Assembly (NCBI GenBank): GCA_902475515.1
Contig: CABSAB010000073.1
Span: 1-6,825, forward strand
Reading direction: 5' to 3'
Length of the DNA stretch: 6,825 bases
From: an uncultured Eubacteriales bacterium
GTDB lineage: Bacteria; Bacillota; Clostridia; Oscillospirales; Oscillospiraceae
Shown: piece after piece, positions 1-5,749 of the stretch
How the letters are laid out: each line of letters opens with the position of its first letter
Position numbering within the stretch: position 1 is the first letter of the stretch
Notes under the pieces: model-generated
What the model saw: only the letters and a program-made list of their open reading frames with translations
Databases searched by the model: none
Told to the model about the DNA's origin: nothing
Made by a program: the position numbers and the translations under genes

Positions 1-561
1 TCTGAGGACCCGCTGGTGGCGGGCTTCTGCGCGGCGGCTATTACGGAGGGCGTGCAGAAGCACGGCGTGGGCGTTACCATCAAGCATTTCGCCGGGAACA
101 ACCAGGAGGACCTGCGGGCGAACTCCAACGATATCATCACCCAGCGGGCCCTGCGGGAGATATATCTGAGGGGCTTTGAGATCGCTGTGAAAGCGGCTCA
201 GCCCTACTGCATCATGACTTCCTACAACGACATCAACGGCATGCCATCGGCCAACAACTACGACCTGTGCACGGCCATCTGCCGGGATGAGTGGGGCTTT
301 ACGGGATTCATCATGACCGACTGGGGCGGCGGCATCAGCATGCCGGCCCTGAGCATGTGCGCCGGAAATGATATGATCCAGCCCGGTGGGCAGTCTGTGG
401 TGACGGAGCTCCAGGAGGCCCTGGCCTCGGAGGAGGCGGTGAAAAACCGTGGGCTGGCGGATTACAGCCGGAAGCTGGAGATCGGGCATCTGCAGCGCTG
501 CGCCCTGCGGATCCTTGGCGTGATGCTGCGCTGTGACAGCGTAAAACGGCAACTGAGATAA
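1..561 (+). CDS. GH3 family beta-glycosidase (beta-glucosidase-like), 3' part only
   Basis: Family 3 glycoside hydrolases release terminal beta-linked sugars from oligosaccharides or glycosides by a retaining mechanism. The gene runs in from the left edge: the frame is open from base 1 and reads SEDPLVAGF, a conserved GH3 stretch, so the GTG at 16 is not a real start. The visible 186 residues hold the KHFAGNNQE substrate-site motif (about residues 28-36), a TSYNDINGMPSANN segment, and GFIMTDWG, whose Asp (bases 319-321) is the expected catalytic nucleophile. AGNDMIQPGG follows. The protein ends about 65 residues later, with no C-terminal alpha/beta sandwich or fibronectin-III domain. This fits the permuted Clostridia/Ruminococcus architecture in which those domains, with the acid/base residue, come first; here they would lie left of the window. 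A truncated gene is the alternative. The family is certain; the sugar substrate cannot be read from this part. Confidence 0.93.
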   Translation, partial: SEDPLVAGFCAAAITEGVQKHGVGVTIKHFAGNNQEDLRANSNDIITQRALREIYLRGFEIAVKAAQPYCIMTSYNDINGMPSANNYDLCTAICRDEWGFTGFIMTDWGGGISMPALSMCAGNDMIQPGGQSVVTELQEALASEEAVKNRGLADYSRKLEIGHLQRCALRILGVMLRCDSVKRQLR

Positions 562-562
562 G

Positions 563-593
563 AAAACAGGCCGCCTGTAGGCGGCCTGTTTTT
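563..593. terminator. Bidirectional intrinsic terminator between GH3 gene and mtaB
   Basis: A perfect 11-bp GC-rich stem (565-575 paired with 580-590) with a TGTA loop is extended by A/T pairs on both sides. On the + strand it is followed by a T run (589-593), terminating the GH3 gene whose stop is just upstream. On the - strand the hairpin is followed by TTTT, and the mtaB stop codon (592-594) abuts the stem, so it can serve both convergent genes. Confidence 0.9.
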
Positions 594-1890
594 ATGTGTG
601 TGCTGCGATTTCTCCCAGCAGTCCCTTTTCCGTCACGGCAGTGATCCGCACGTCCAAAATCCGGTTGCTCAGGGCCTCGCCGGGCGCGGCAACCAGAATG
701 TAGTTTGGGGTATGGCCCGTCCAGCGGCCCTGATCGTCCTGCTGCTCAAAGAGGACCGGCAAGGTCTTTCCCACGAACCGGGCCTGATAGGCCTGCCGCA
801 TTTCCTGCTCCACGGCGCCGGCCCGGGCGGCCCGGCGCTCCTTTTCGGCGTTCGGGATCTGGCCGGGCATCTTTGCCGCCGGGGTGCCGGTGCGGCGGGA
901 ATAGGGGAAGATGTGCATGGCAGCAAAGTTTGCGGTTTTCAAGAAGTCCAGCGTGGCGGAGAACTCCGCCTCCGTTTCCCCGGGAAAGCCCACGATCAGG
1001 TCCGTAGTGATGGCGCAGGCGGGGAAGCATTCCCGCAGCAGCTTGCAGCTTTCCAGATATCGCGCCGTGTCATATTTCCGGTGCATCCGCCGGAGGGTCT
1101 CATCACAGCCGCTTTGCAGGGACAGGTGGAACTGGGGGCAGAGGTTTGGAAGATTGTGCAAAGTCGCGCAGAATTCCCGGTCCACAGTTCGGGGCTCCAG
1201 AGACCCCAGCCGCACCCGCATCTCCGGCACACAAAGGCAGATGGCCCGGATCAGGTCCTGGGGCTTTTGTCCGGTTTTGAGGTCCATACCCCAGGAGGAG
1301 ATCTCGATACCCGTGACCACCACCTCCCGGTAGCCCTGGGCCTGTAGGGCCTTGGCCTGTTCCACTGCCGTTTCCAGGGGCAGGGAGCGGATGGCGCCCC
1401 GGGCGTACGGGATGATGCAATAGGTGCAGAAATTCACGCAGCCGTCCTCTACCTTCAGCATGGCGCGGGTGCGGCCGTCCAGGCCGCCGGGTTCCAGCAC
1501 CTCGAACTCCCGGCGCTTCAGGGCGTTGTCCACCAGAAGCGTTTTTTTCCGGGTTTGCCGGAATTCCTCCATGCGGTCGATAAAAACGCCCCGCTGGCCG
1601 GTGCCCCCCACCACATCCACATCCAGCTTCTCCATGTCCTGAGGGCTGACCTGGGCATAGCAGCCGCACACGCCGATGACTGCGTCGGGGTTCAGTTTTC
1701 TGGCCCGGCGCAGGGCGTTGCGGGATTTTTTGTCGCTGACTGCCGTGACGGTGCAGGTGTTGACGATGTACAGGTCGCAGGGAGTATCAAAGTTCCCTTG
1801 CTCATAGCCCCGGCGCAGCAGTTCCCGTTCCAGGGCTTGGGATTCGTATTGGTTGACCTTGCAGCCCAAGGTGTAAATGGCAAATTTCAT
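592..1890 (-). CDS. mtaB: tRNA (t6A37-C2)-methylthiotransferase MtaB, radical SAM
   Basis: MtaB adds a methylthio group to N6-threonylcarbamoyladenosine at position 37 of ANN-decoding tRNAs, giving ms2t6A, using two 4Fe-4S clusters and S-adenosylmethionine; it is cytosolic. From the chosen ATG the protein has 432 residues, normal for the family. The N-terminal MTTase domain starts MKFAIYTLGCKVNQYES and supplies the cluster cysteines C10, C46 (NTCTV) and C77 (GCYAQ). The radical SAM motif CVNFCTYC gives C151, C155 and C158, followed by IIPYARG. A C-terminal TRAM RNA-binding domain covers about 371-430. The TLGCKVNQYE start separates MtaB from MiaB and RimO. An in-frame start 75 bases upstream (1965) is rejected because the conserved N-terminus begins at this ATG, GGGAG lies 6 bases ahead of it, and the longer form would run through the predicted promoter. 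It is divergent from the HPr-like gene and convergent with the GH3 gene. Confidence 0.95.
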   Translation of the reverse strand: MKFAIYTLGCKVNQYESQALERELLRRGYEQGNFDTPCDLYIVNTCTVTAVSDKKSRNALRRARKLNPDAVIGVCGCYAQVSPQDMEKLDVDVVGGTGQRGVFIDRMEEFRQTRKKTLLVDNALKRREFEVLEPGGLDGRTRAMLKVEDGCVNFCTYCIIPYARGAIRSLPLETAVEQAKALQAQGYREVVVTGIEISSWGMDLKTGQKPQDLIRAICLCVPEMRVRLGSLEPRTVDREFCATLHNLPNLCPQFHLSLQSGCDETLRRMHRKYDTARYLESCKLLRECFPACAITTDLIVGFPGETEAEFSATLDFLKTANFAAMHIFPYSRRTGTPAAKMPGQIPNAEKERRAARAGAVEQEMRQAYQARFVGKTLPVLFEQQDDQGRWTGHTPNYILVAAPGEALSNRILDVRITAVTEKGLLGEIAAHT

Positions 1891-1896
1891 AGGCGT

Positions 1897-1901
1897 CTCC
1901 C
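1897..1901 (-). promoter_or_regulatory. Ribosome binding site of mtaB (decides the start)
   Basis: GGGAG on the - strand sits 6 bases before the ATG at 1890. It supports the 432-residue form of MtaB over the longer open frame that begins at 1965. Confidence 0.7.
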
Positions 1902-1903
1902 GA

Positions 1904-1932
1904 TTGCGATTTGTTGTCATTTGTGCTATTAT
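1904..1932 (+). promoter_or_regulatory. Predicted sigma-A promoter for the HPr-like gene
   Basis: TTGCGA (1904-1909) and TATTAT (1927-1932) are separated by exactly 17 bases, close to the TTGACA/TATAAT consensus. The expected transcription start is near 1939, giving a leader of about 40 bases before the GGAGG site (1968-1972) and the ATG at 1980. Prediction from consensus only. Confidence 0.55.
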
Positions 1933-1959
1933 CATAGCAAAGGTTCCGGCAGAAGTCGA
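1931..1959 (-). promoter_or_regulatory. Predicted sigma-A promoter for mtaB
   Basis: On the - strand, a -35-like TCGACT (1959-1954) and a -10 TATGAT (1936-1931) are separated by 17 bases. TG-C directly before the -10 makes it an extended -10. Transcription would start near 1924, leaving a leader of about 35 bases. The -10 overlaps that of the oppositely directed promoter. Prediction from consensus only. Confidence 0.6.
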
Positions 1960-1979
1960 GACCATTTGGAGGGATTTTT

Positions 1980-2225
1980 ATGACAGAATTTTTTGCGGCT
2001 CTGCACTCCATGGCGGATGTGAAGCAGTTTGTCACCGCCGCCAGCCTGATGCCCGTGGACATCGACGTGATCTCCGGCCGTTACACCGTGGACGCCAAGA
2101 GCATTCTGGGCCTGTGCAGCCTGGATCTGGAGCAGCCTGTGCAGGTGCGGGTATACGGCGAAGCAGCCGATGGTGCGGCGTTCCGAGAAAGCATTTCTGC
2201 CCTGGTGATGCCGGAGGAGGCCTGA
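1980..2225 (+). CDS. HPr-like protein lacking the usual active-site His (Crh-like)
   Basis: This 81-residue protein matches the HPr fold of the phosphotransferase system. Aligned by eye without gaps, its AKSILGLCSLDL (residues 39-50) corresponds to the LKSIMGVMSLGI segment of HPr, and Ser41 falls on the regulatory Ser46 that HPr kinase phosphorylates in Firmicutes. The HPr catalytic His15 falls on Ser10 (a His is at residue 9, one place early) and Arg17 falls on Ala12, so normal phosphotransfer from enzyme I is doubtful. In Bacillus, Crh has the same pattern (His15 replaced, Ser46 kept) and acts with CcpA in catabolite repression. Whether this protein does so is inference; His-less HPr-like proteins of unknown role also occur in Clostridia. 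The start is supported by GGAGG 7 bases upstream. It has its own predicted promoter, and no clear terminator follows, so read-through into the SDR gene is possible. Confidence 0.8.
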   Translation: MTEFFAALHSMADVKQFVTAASLMPVDIDVISGRYTVDAKSILGLCSLDLEQPVQVRVYGEAADGAAFRESISALVMPEEA

Positions 2226-2283
2226 TGGACTGTCAAAATGCCCAACTGCAATGGGATATTTTGTGGGCTGCAACAGTGCCAAA

Positions 2284-2329
2284 TACGGAAAATCTGGTAA
2301 AATGAATTTATAAACTGCGGAGTTCCGTA
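2284..2329. repeat. 7-bp inverted repeat TACGGAA / TTCCGTA around the SDR promoter
   Basis: TACGGAA (2284-2290) and its exact complement TTCCGTA (2323-2329) lie 32 bases apart, bracketing the predicted -10 element and start point. They could be regulator half-sites or a weak long-loop RNA pairing, or chance in a short region. Confidence 0.3.
2295..2303 (+). promoter_or_regulatory. Predicted extended -10 promoter for the SDR gene
   Basis: TGGTAAAAT is an extended -10 element (TG-n-TAAAAT) about 50 bases before the SDR start codon. No good -35 hexamer lies at 16-18 bases spacing, so the promoter would rely on the extended -10 or on an activator. Confidence 0.45.
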
Positions 2330-2354
2330 AATTGATTGCAAAGGCGGAGATACT

Positions 2355-3125
2355 ATGAGCAAGCAAACAGAAGCAAAGGTCGCCATCATCACCGGCGGCG
2401 GTAAGGGCGGCGGTATCGGCTACGGCCTTTCCACAGCCTTTGCAAAAGAGGGCTATAATCTGACCATCACAGGCCGGAGCATGAAGAAAATGGAGGACGC
2501 CAAGGAGGAGCTGGAGCGGCTCTATGGCATCCGTGTGCTGGTGTGCCAGGCCGACGGCGGCGACGAGGAGCAGGTCCGGGGCGTTATCGAGAAAACGGCG
2601 GCGGAGTTTGGCCGCATTGATGTGCTCATCAACAATGCCCAGAACTCCGCCTCTGGTGTGAGCCTGGTGGACCATACCAAGGAGCAGTTCGACATGGCCA
2701 TTTACAGCGGCCTGTACGCGGTGTTCTTCTATATGAAGCACGCCTATCCCTACCTCAAGGAGAGCCAGGGAGCTGTGATCAACTTTGCCTCCGGTGCGGG
2801 TATTTCCGGCCGGCCGGGACAGGCGTCCTACGCTGCGGCCAAGGAGGGTATCCGCGGCATGACCCGTGTGGCCGCCAACGAGTGGGGCAAGGACAACATC
2901 AACTGCAACGTGGTCTGCCCCCTGGTCATGACCGATCAGCTCAAGGCCTGGAAGGAGGCCAATCCCGAGGCTTATGCCCAGAATGTGGCGGCCGTGCCCA
3001 TGGGCCGGTTCGGCGATGCGGAAAAGGATATTGGCCGAGTGTGCGTATTCCTGGCCAGCCAGGACGCCAAGTACATCACCGGCGAGACCTTCTCGCTCCA
3101 GGGCGGCAGCGGAGCGAGGCCCTGA
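2355..3125 (+). CDS. Short-chain dehydrogenase/reductase, 12alpha-hydroxysteroid dehydrogenase-like
   Basis: A 256-residue classical SDR, a cytosolic enzyme that interconverts an alcohol and a ketone with NAD(P)H. Visible parts are the nucleotide-binding loop TGGGKGGGIG (13-22), NNAQ (93-96, where most SDRs have NNAG), the catalytic Ser146 in NFASGAG, and Tyr159 with Lys163 in SYAAAK. The C-terminal segment has PMGRFGD and TGETFSLQGG. Arg41 in TGR, just after the second strand, suggests NADP(H) preference. From memory, the loop, NNAQ, the IYSGLYA stretch and the GRFGD/GRVCV region recall clostridial 12alpha-hydroxysteroid dehydrogenase, which acts on bile acids such as deoxycholate. Other substrates, including ones typical of FabG-like reductases, cannot be excluded. 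The start is supported by GGAG 5 bases upstream. The gene appears to be transcribed singly, or with the HPr-like gene by read-through, and ends at a strong terminator. The SDR family is certain; the substrate is a hypothesis. Confidence 0.93.
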   Translation: MSKQTEAKVAIITGGGKGGGIGYGLSTAFAKEGYNLTITGRSMKKMEDAKEELERLYGIRVLVCQADGGDEEQVRGVIEKTAAEFGRIDVLINNAQNSASGVSLVDHTKEQFDMAIYSGLYAVFFYMKHAYPYLKESQGAVINFASGAGISGRPGQASYAAAKEGIRGMTRVAANEWGKDNINCNVVCPLVMTDQLKAWKEANPEAYAQNVAAVPMGRFGDAEKDIGRVCVFLASQDAKYITGETFSLQGGSGARP

Positions 3126-3132
3126 ATATTGC

Positions 3133-3167
3133 AAAAAGACTCCCAACCGCCGGTTGGGGGTCTTTTA
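3133..3167. terminator. Bidirectional intrinsic terminator between SDR and acyltransferase genes
   Basis: A 15-bp stem (3134-3148 with 3152-3166, one G-T wobble) closes a 3-base loop. Its arms end in AAAAGAC and GTCTTTT, so a T run follows the hairpin on both strands. It lies 8 bases after the SDR stop, and the acyltransferase stop codon (3165-3167, - strand) sits within its edge. It would end both convergent transcripts, including the whole polysaccharide operon. Confidence 0.9.
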
Positions 3168-4181
3168 TCTTTCTTTGAGGAACCGGGCGGGGCGGAATAG
3201 AAGGTCCCCTAAGCATCCGCGGTGCAGCAGGATGGTAAGCCCCAGAGAGAGCCCGGCGCTGAGGAGGAAGTTCAGAAAGACGCTGAGCCAGGGGGAAGTG
3301 ATGCCTACCATGGGCAGCAGCGTCCGGAGGCCGCCGGTAAAGAACGTATGCAGGAGGTAGACCTCCAGGGCGTATTTCCCGAATATCTGGAATAGTCCCA
3401 GGCCGCTGAGTGCCTCCCAGCGAAAGAACTGAAAGACCAGCACATAGCAGGTGCACGTGGCGATCAGGAATTGCCAGATGGCATACCAATTTCGGGTATA
3501 CCAGAACACATAGAAATAGGCCGCCGCTGCAAGGAACATGGCTGACAGGCCCAGAAGCTTCGGGCTTTTCAGCAGGTCCCGGTGCCGGCAGAGCACACAG
3601 CCCCAGGCAAAGAAAAACAGGTGGTAGCACAGACGGTAGAAGGTCAGAGCCGTCCATTCCCAGTCGCTGTAGGCCGCGTAGACAGAAAGCATGCCCAGGG
3701 GGAGCAGCCAGAGAGCGCTGCGGCTTGGAAGCCCGGTGACGGCGCCGATGGCGTACATCCCCAGCAGGACGTATACATACCAGAAGTTCCCCAGGGGCTG
3801 CCGGAACATGCCCAGCAGGTCCTGAAGGTCATATGCCTCATTGACCAGCCCCGGCACCAGCTGCTTGACGCCCCACTGGAGCAGGACGAATAGGATGTAC
3901 ACCCAGAGGAGATTCCCCATTTGCCGGAAAAATCCCGCCCGCCGAAGCTTCCCATCCCGGAAATAGGCCAGGGTAAAGGTGAAGCCGCTAAGCAGGAAAA
4001 ACAGCGGCATATGAAAGCTGTAGATCCAGCTTCGGAGACTGTAAAGGGAGCCGTAGAAGCCCGGGAAGGTCCCCGCGTCCAGATAACCGCTGAGCACATG
4101 ACCCAGGATCACCAGCAGGCAGCCGAAGCCCTTGAGCCCATCCAGCCAAGTCTCCCGGCGGGGATGCTCAAGGTTTGCCAT
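3165..4181 (-). CDS. Membrane acyltransferase (acyltransferase 3 family), glycan-modifying
   Basis: A 338-residue integral membrane protein of the acyltransferase 3 (OafA/WecH-like) family, which transfers acetyl or similar acyl groups to sugars of surface glycans. The N-terminus reads RETWLDGLKGFGCLLVILGHV, with His28 as the conserved catalytic-type histidine, followed by the family hallmark FHMPLFFLLSGF (56-67). About ten hydrophobic segments continue to the C-terminus. The start at 4181 is chosen because the family N-terminus begins there and GGAAGG lies 9 bases ahead; a longer frame from a TTG at 4214 adds only an unconserved leader. It overlaps the end of the flippase gene by 14 bases, implying translational coupling, and is the last gene of the operon. 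The natural target is probably the polysaccharide handled by the two upstream genes; the acyl group cannot be told. Confidence 0.9.
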   Translation of the reverse strand: MANLEHPRRETWLDGLKGFGCLLVILGHVLSGYLDAGTFPGFYGSLYSLRSWIYSFHMPLFFLLSGFTFTLAYFRDGKLRRAGFFRQMGNLLWVYILFVLLQWGVKQLVPGLVNEAYDLQDLLGMFRQPLGNFWYVYVLLGMYAIGAVTGLPSRSALWLLPLGMLSVYAAYSDWEWTALTFYRLCYHLFFFAWGCVLCRHRDLLKSPKLLGLSAMFLAAAAYFYVFWYTRNWYAIWQFLIATCTCYVLVFQFFRWEALSGLGLFQIFGKYALEVYLLHTFFTGGLRTLLPMVGITSPWLSVFLNFLLSAGLSLGLTILLHRGCLGDLLFRPARFLKER

Positions 4182-5715
4182 GGCCGTGTACCTTCCGCAG
4201 CAGTCCCCGGCCAAGCTGCCGGAAATACTGGAATTCCTTGGTGCGGTGAAAAATCAAAAACATCAGGAGATTGGGCACCGTCAGGCAGATCAGGCCCCGT
4301 GGGATCAGGGAGATCAGGCTGTAGCCCACAAGATCGCACAGCCATGTGGTGATGGCGCAGACTGCCACGCCTACAACAGTATGGCTGAGGAACCGGATGA
4401 AATAATCCTTGAGGGGAGCGTAAAATACGTTGCGGTACAGCACCAGCGGCTCCACCCAGAGGCTGGTGGTGACAGTGGAGACCAGTGTCCCCAGGAAGAT
4501 GCCTGTGACGCCGAACCGCCGAGCCAGCAGAATGGAGGCCACCAGATTGATGGCCGACTCTGCCAAAGGCTTGAACCGGTCGTTCCAGAAGGCGCCGGAA
4601 GCATCCCGGAAGGTCAGCACCGGACGCCGCATACCGTAGAGATAGAAGTTGATGACCAGTACGATCAGTGTGCTTTCGTCAAGCAGCCAGCCCCGGTTCC
4701 GAAGCCACAGAAACTCGATGAAAGGATGCAGCAGATTCATCAGGCAGATGGAGCAGAAGGAGAACACCCAGAACGCAAAAAACAGCACATCGTGGAAGGT
4801 CTCCACCAGGTGGTCGGCGTTTCCGTCCTTCACCGTGGCCGAGAGGTTGCCCACGCTGGCCACGATGGATTCAAAGATCTGGTTGGTCACCGTCTGGAGG
4901 GGATGGATGATGGTGTAGTAGTTGCCGTAGAGCCCCGCTGTGGCAAGGCCCACAAGCTTGGAGATGAGGATGTTGTCCGTGGAATTGACCACCACGGCCC
5001 CTACCTTGTGCATGCTCATGGCCGCCACATTTCGGAAGATCACCTGGGAATCGGTCTTGTCCAGGGGCTTTACATCCTTGCCTTTCAGATAGGGATAGAG
5101 CTTATCCGCCTTCCGGGCCAGGAGGAAATTCTCCCCCCAGGTGGAAAGCACCTGGAGCACCAGGAAGAGCACATAGCTCTTTGTGATGGCCAGGAAGATG
5201 ATCTGCACCACATTCAAGAGGAAATAGGCTCCGTAGTGGATGCTCGTTTCGATATATTTCTTCTGATCACAGACGATCAGCGAGCGTTTGTAGGAATAGA
5301 AGTAGGACACCACCGTGTTCAAAACGAACAGCAGATAGATGACGTTCAGATGGGGGATGTCCGGCACCTCGTCCATGAACATGGTATAGAACGGGAAGAA
5401 AATAAGCCCCAGGGCCGCAATGGCCAAGCCGATGGCGATGTATGCCTTGCGGTAGAAGGCCATATGGCTCTTGATGCGCTCCACATCGCCATCCGCCAGG
5501 GGCTTATAGAGACTGTAGGCCATGGCCGGGCCCACCCCCAGCTCCACCAGGGAGAGCATGGTGAGCACGTTGGTAAACAGGCCGTTGAGGCCCAGATAGG
5601 TCTGGTTCAGATAGTGCAGGAAGAATACCCGGGCCAGGAGATTCACCAGGACGCCGCCCAGCTGGCCAAGCATAGCTGTCAAAACATTGCGGATGGAGTT
5701 CTGTGTGCGTGCCAT
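4168..5715 (-). CDS. Polysaccharide (oligosaccharide repeat-unit) flippase, Wzx-like, MOP superfamily
   Basis: A 515-residue multi-pass membrane protein that should move undecaprenyl-linked repeat units from the cytoplasmic to the outer face of the membrane. The N-terminus (RNVLTAMLGQLGGVLVNLL, then LARVFFLHYLNQTYLGLNGL and LVELGVGPAMAYSLYKPLA) is typical of Firmicutes Wzx/RfbX-type exporters. About 12-14 hydrophobic segments are spread over the whole length, which is normal for the family. A charged cytoplasmic loop (ARKADKLYPYLKGKDVKPLD) comes just before the mid-protein QVIFRNVAAMSMHKVG. AAAGGAGG sits 6 bases before the ATG, one of the strongest ribosome sites in the window. It lies 34 bases after the ligase/polymerase gene and overlaps the acyltransferase gene by 14 bases, so the three form one operon. 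A teichuronic-acid or other glycan-lipid exporter is possible; the exact cargo is unknown. Confidence 0.9.
   Translation of the reverse strand: MARTQNSIRNVLTAMLGQLGGVLVNLLARVFFLHYLNQTYLGLNGLFTNVLTMLSLVELGVGPAMAYSLYKPLADGDVERIKSHMAFYRKAYIAIGLAIAALGLIFFPFYTMFMDEVPDIPHLNVIYLLFVLNTVVSYFYSYKRSLIVCDQKKYIETSIHYGAYFLLNVVQIIFLAITKSYVLFLVLQVLSTWGENFLLARKADKLYPYLKGKDVKPLDKTDSQVIFRNVAAMSMHKVGAVVVNSTDNILISKLVGLATAGLYGNYYTIIHPLQTVTNQIFESIVASVGNLSATVKDGNADHLVETFHDVLFFAFWVFSFCSICLMNLLHPFIEFLWLRNRGWLLDESTLIVLVINFYLYGMRRPVLTFRDASGAFWNDRFKPLAESAINLVASILLARRFGVTGIFLGTLVSTVTTSLWVEPLVLYRNVFYAPLKDYFIRFLSHTVVGVAVCAITTWLCDLVGYSLISLIPRGLICLTVPNLLMFLIFHRTKEFQYFRQLGRGLLRKVHGHGKP
4191..4196 (-). promoter_or_regulatory. 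Ribosome binding site of the acyltransferase gene (inside flippase coding region)
   Basis: GGAAGG on the - strand lies 9 bases before the ATG at 4181 and within the last codons of the flippase gene. It supports the ATG over the upstream TTG and fits coupled translation. Confidence 0.55.
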
Positions 5716-5749
5716 AGGCGGCCTCCTTTCTCTGAGAAATTACAGGGGA

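Larger units (their letters stand above)
2226..2354. other. Non-coding gap between HPr-like and SDR genes
   Basis: This 129-base stretch is AT-richer than its neighbours and has no credible gene. I see no strong terminator after the HPr-like gene; the best candidate, CCCA/TGGG around 2241-2255 followed by an AT stretch, has only a 4-bp stem. The second half holds the predicted promoter and the inverted repeat listed separately. Confidence 0.6.

Noticed and set aside
598..1347. 249-codon open frame on the + strand opposite mtaB
   Set aside because: No recognisable domain, and it begins beside the terminator; the - strand encodes a complete MtaB with all six cluster cysteines.
1891..1965. 25-residue N-terminal extension of MtaB
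   Set aside because: The conserved family start MKFAIYTLGCKVN is preceded by a good ribosome site, and the extension covers the predicted promoter.
2241..2265. Possible terminator after the HPr-like gene (CCCA/TGGG then AT-rich stretch)
   Set aside because: The stem is only 4 bp and there is no uninterrupted T run of useful length.
1932..3146. 404-codon open frame on the - strand across the HPr-like and SDR genes
   Set aside because: It spans two genes, their intergenic promoter and a terminator, and has no family signature. It is a GC-driven mirror frame.
5727..5739. Short palindrome TTTCTC-T-GAGAAA next to the flippase ribosome site
   Set aside because: As RNA it gives at most a 5-bp AU-rich stem with a 3-base loop, too weak to argue for control of translation; probably chance.
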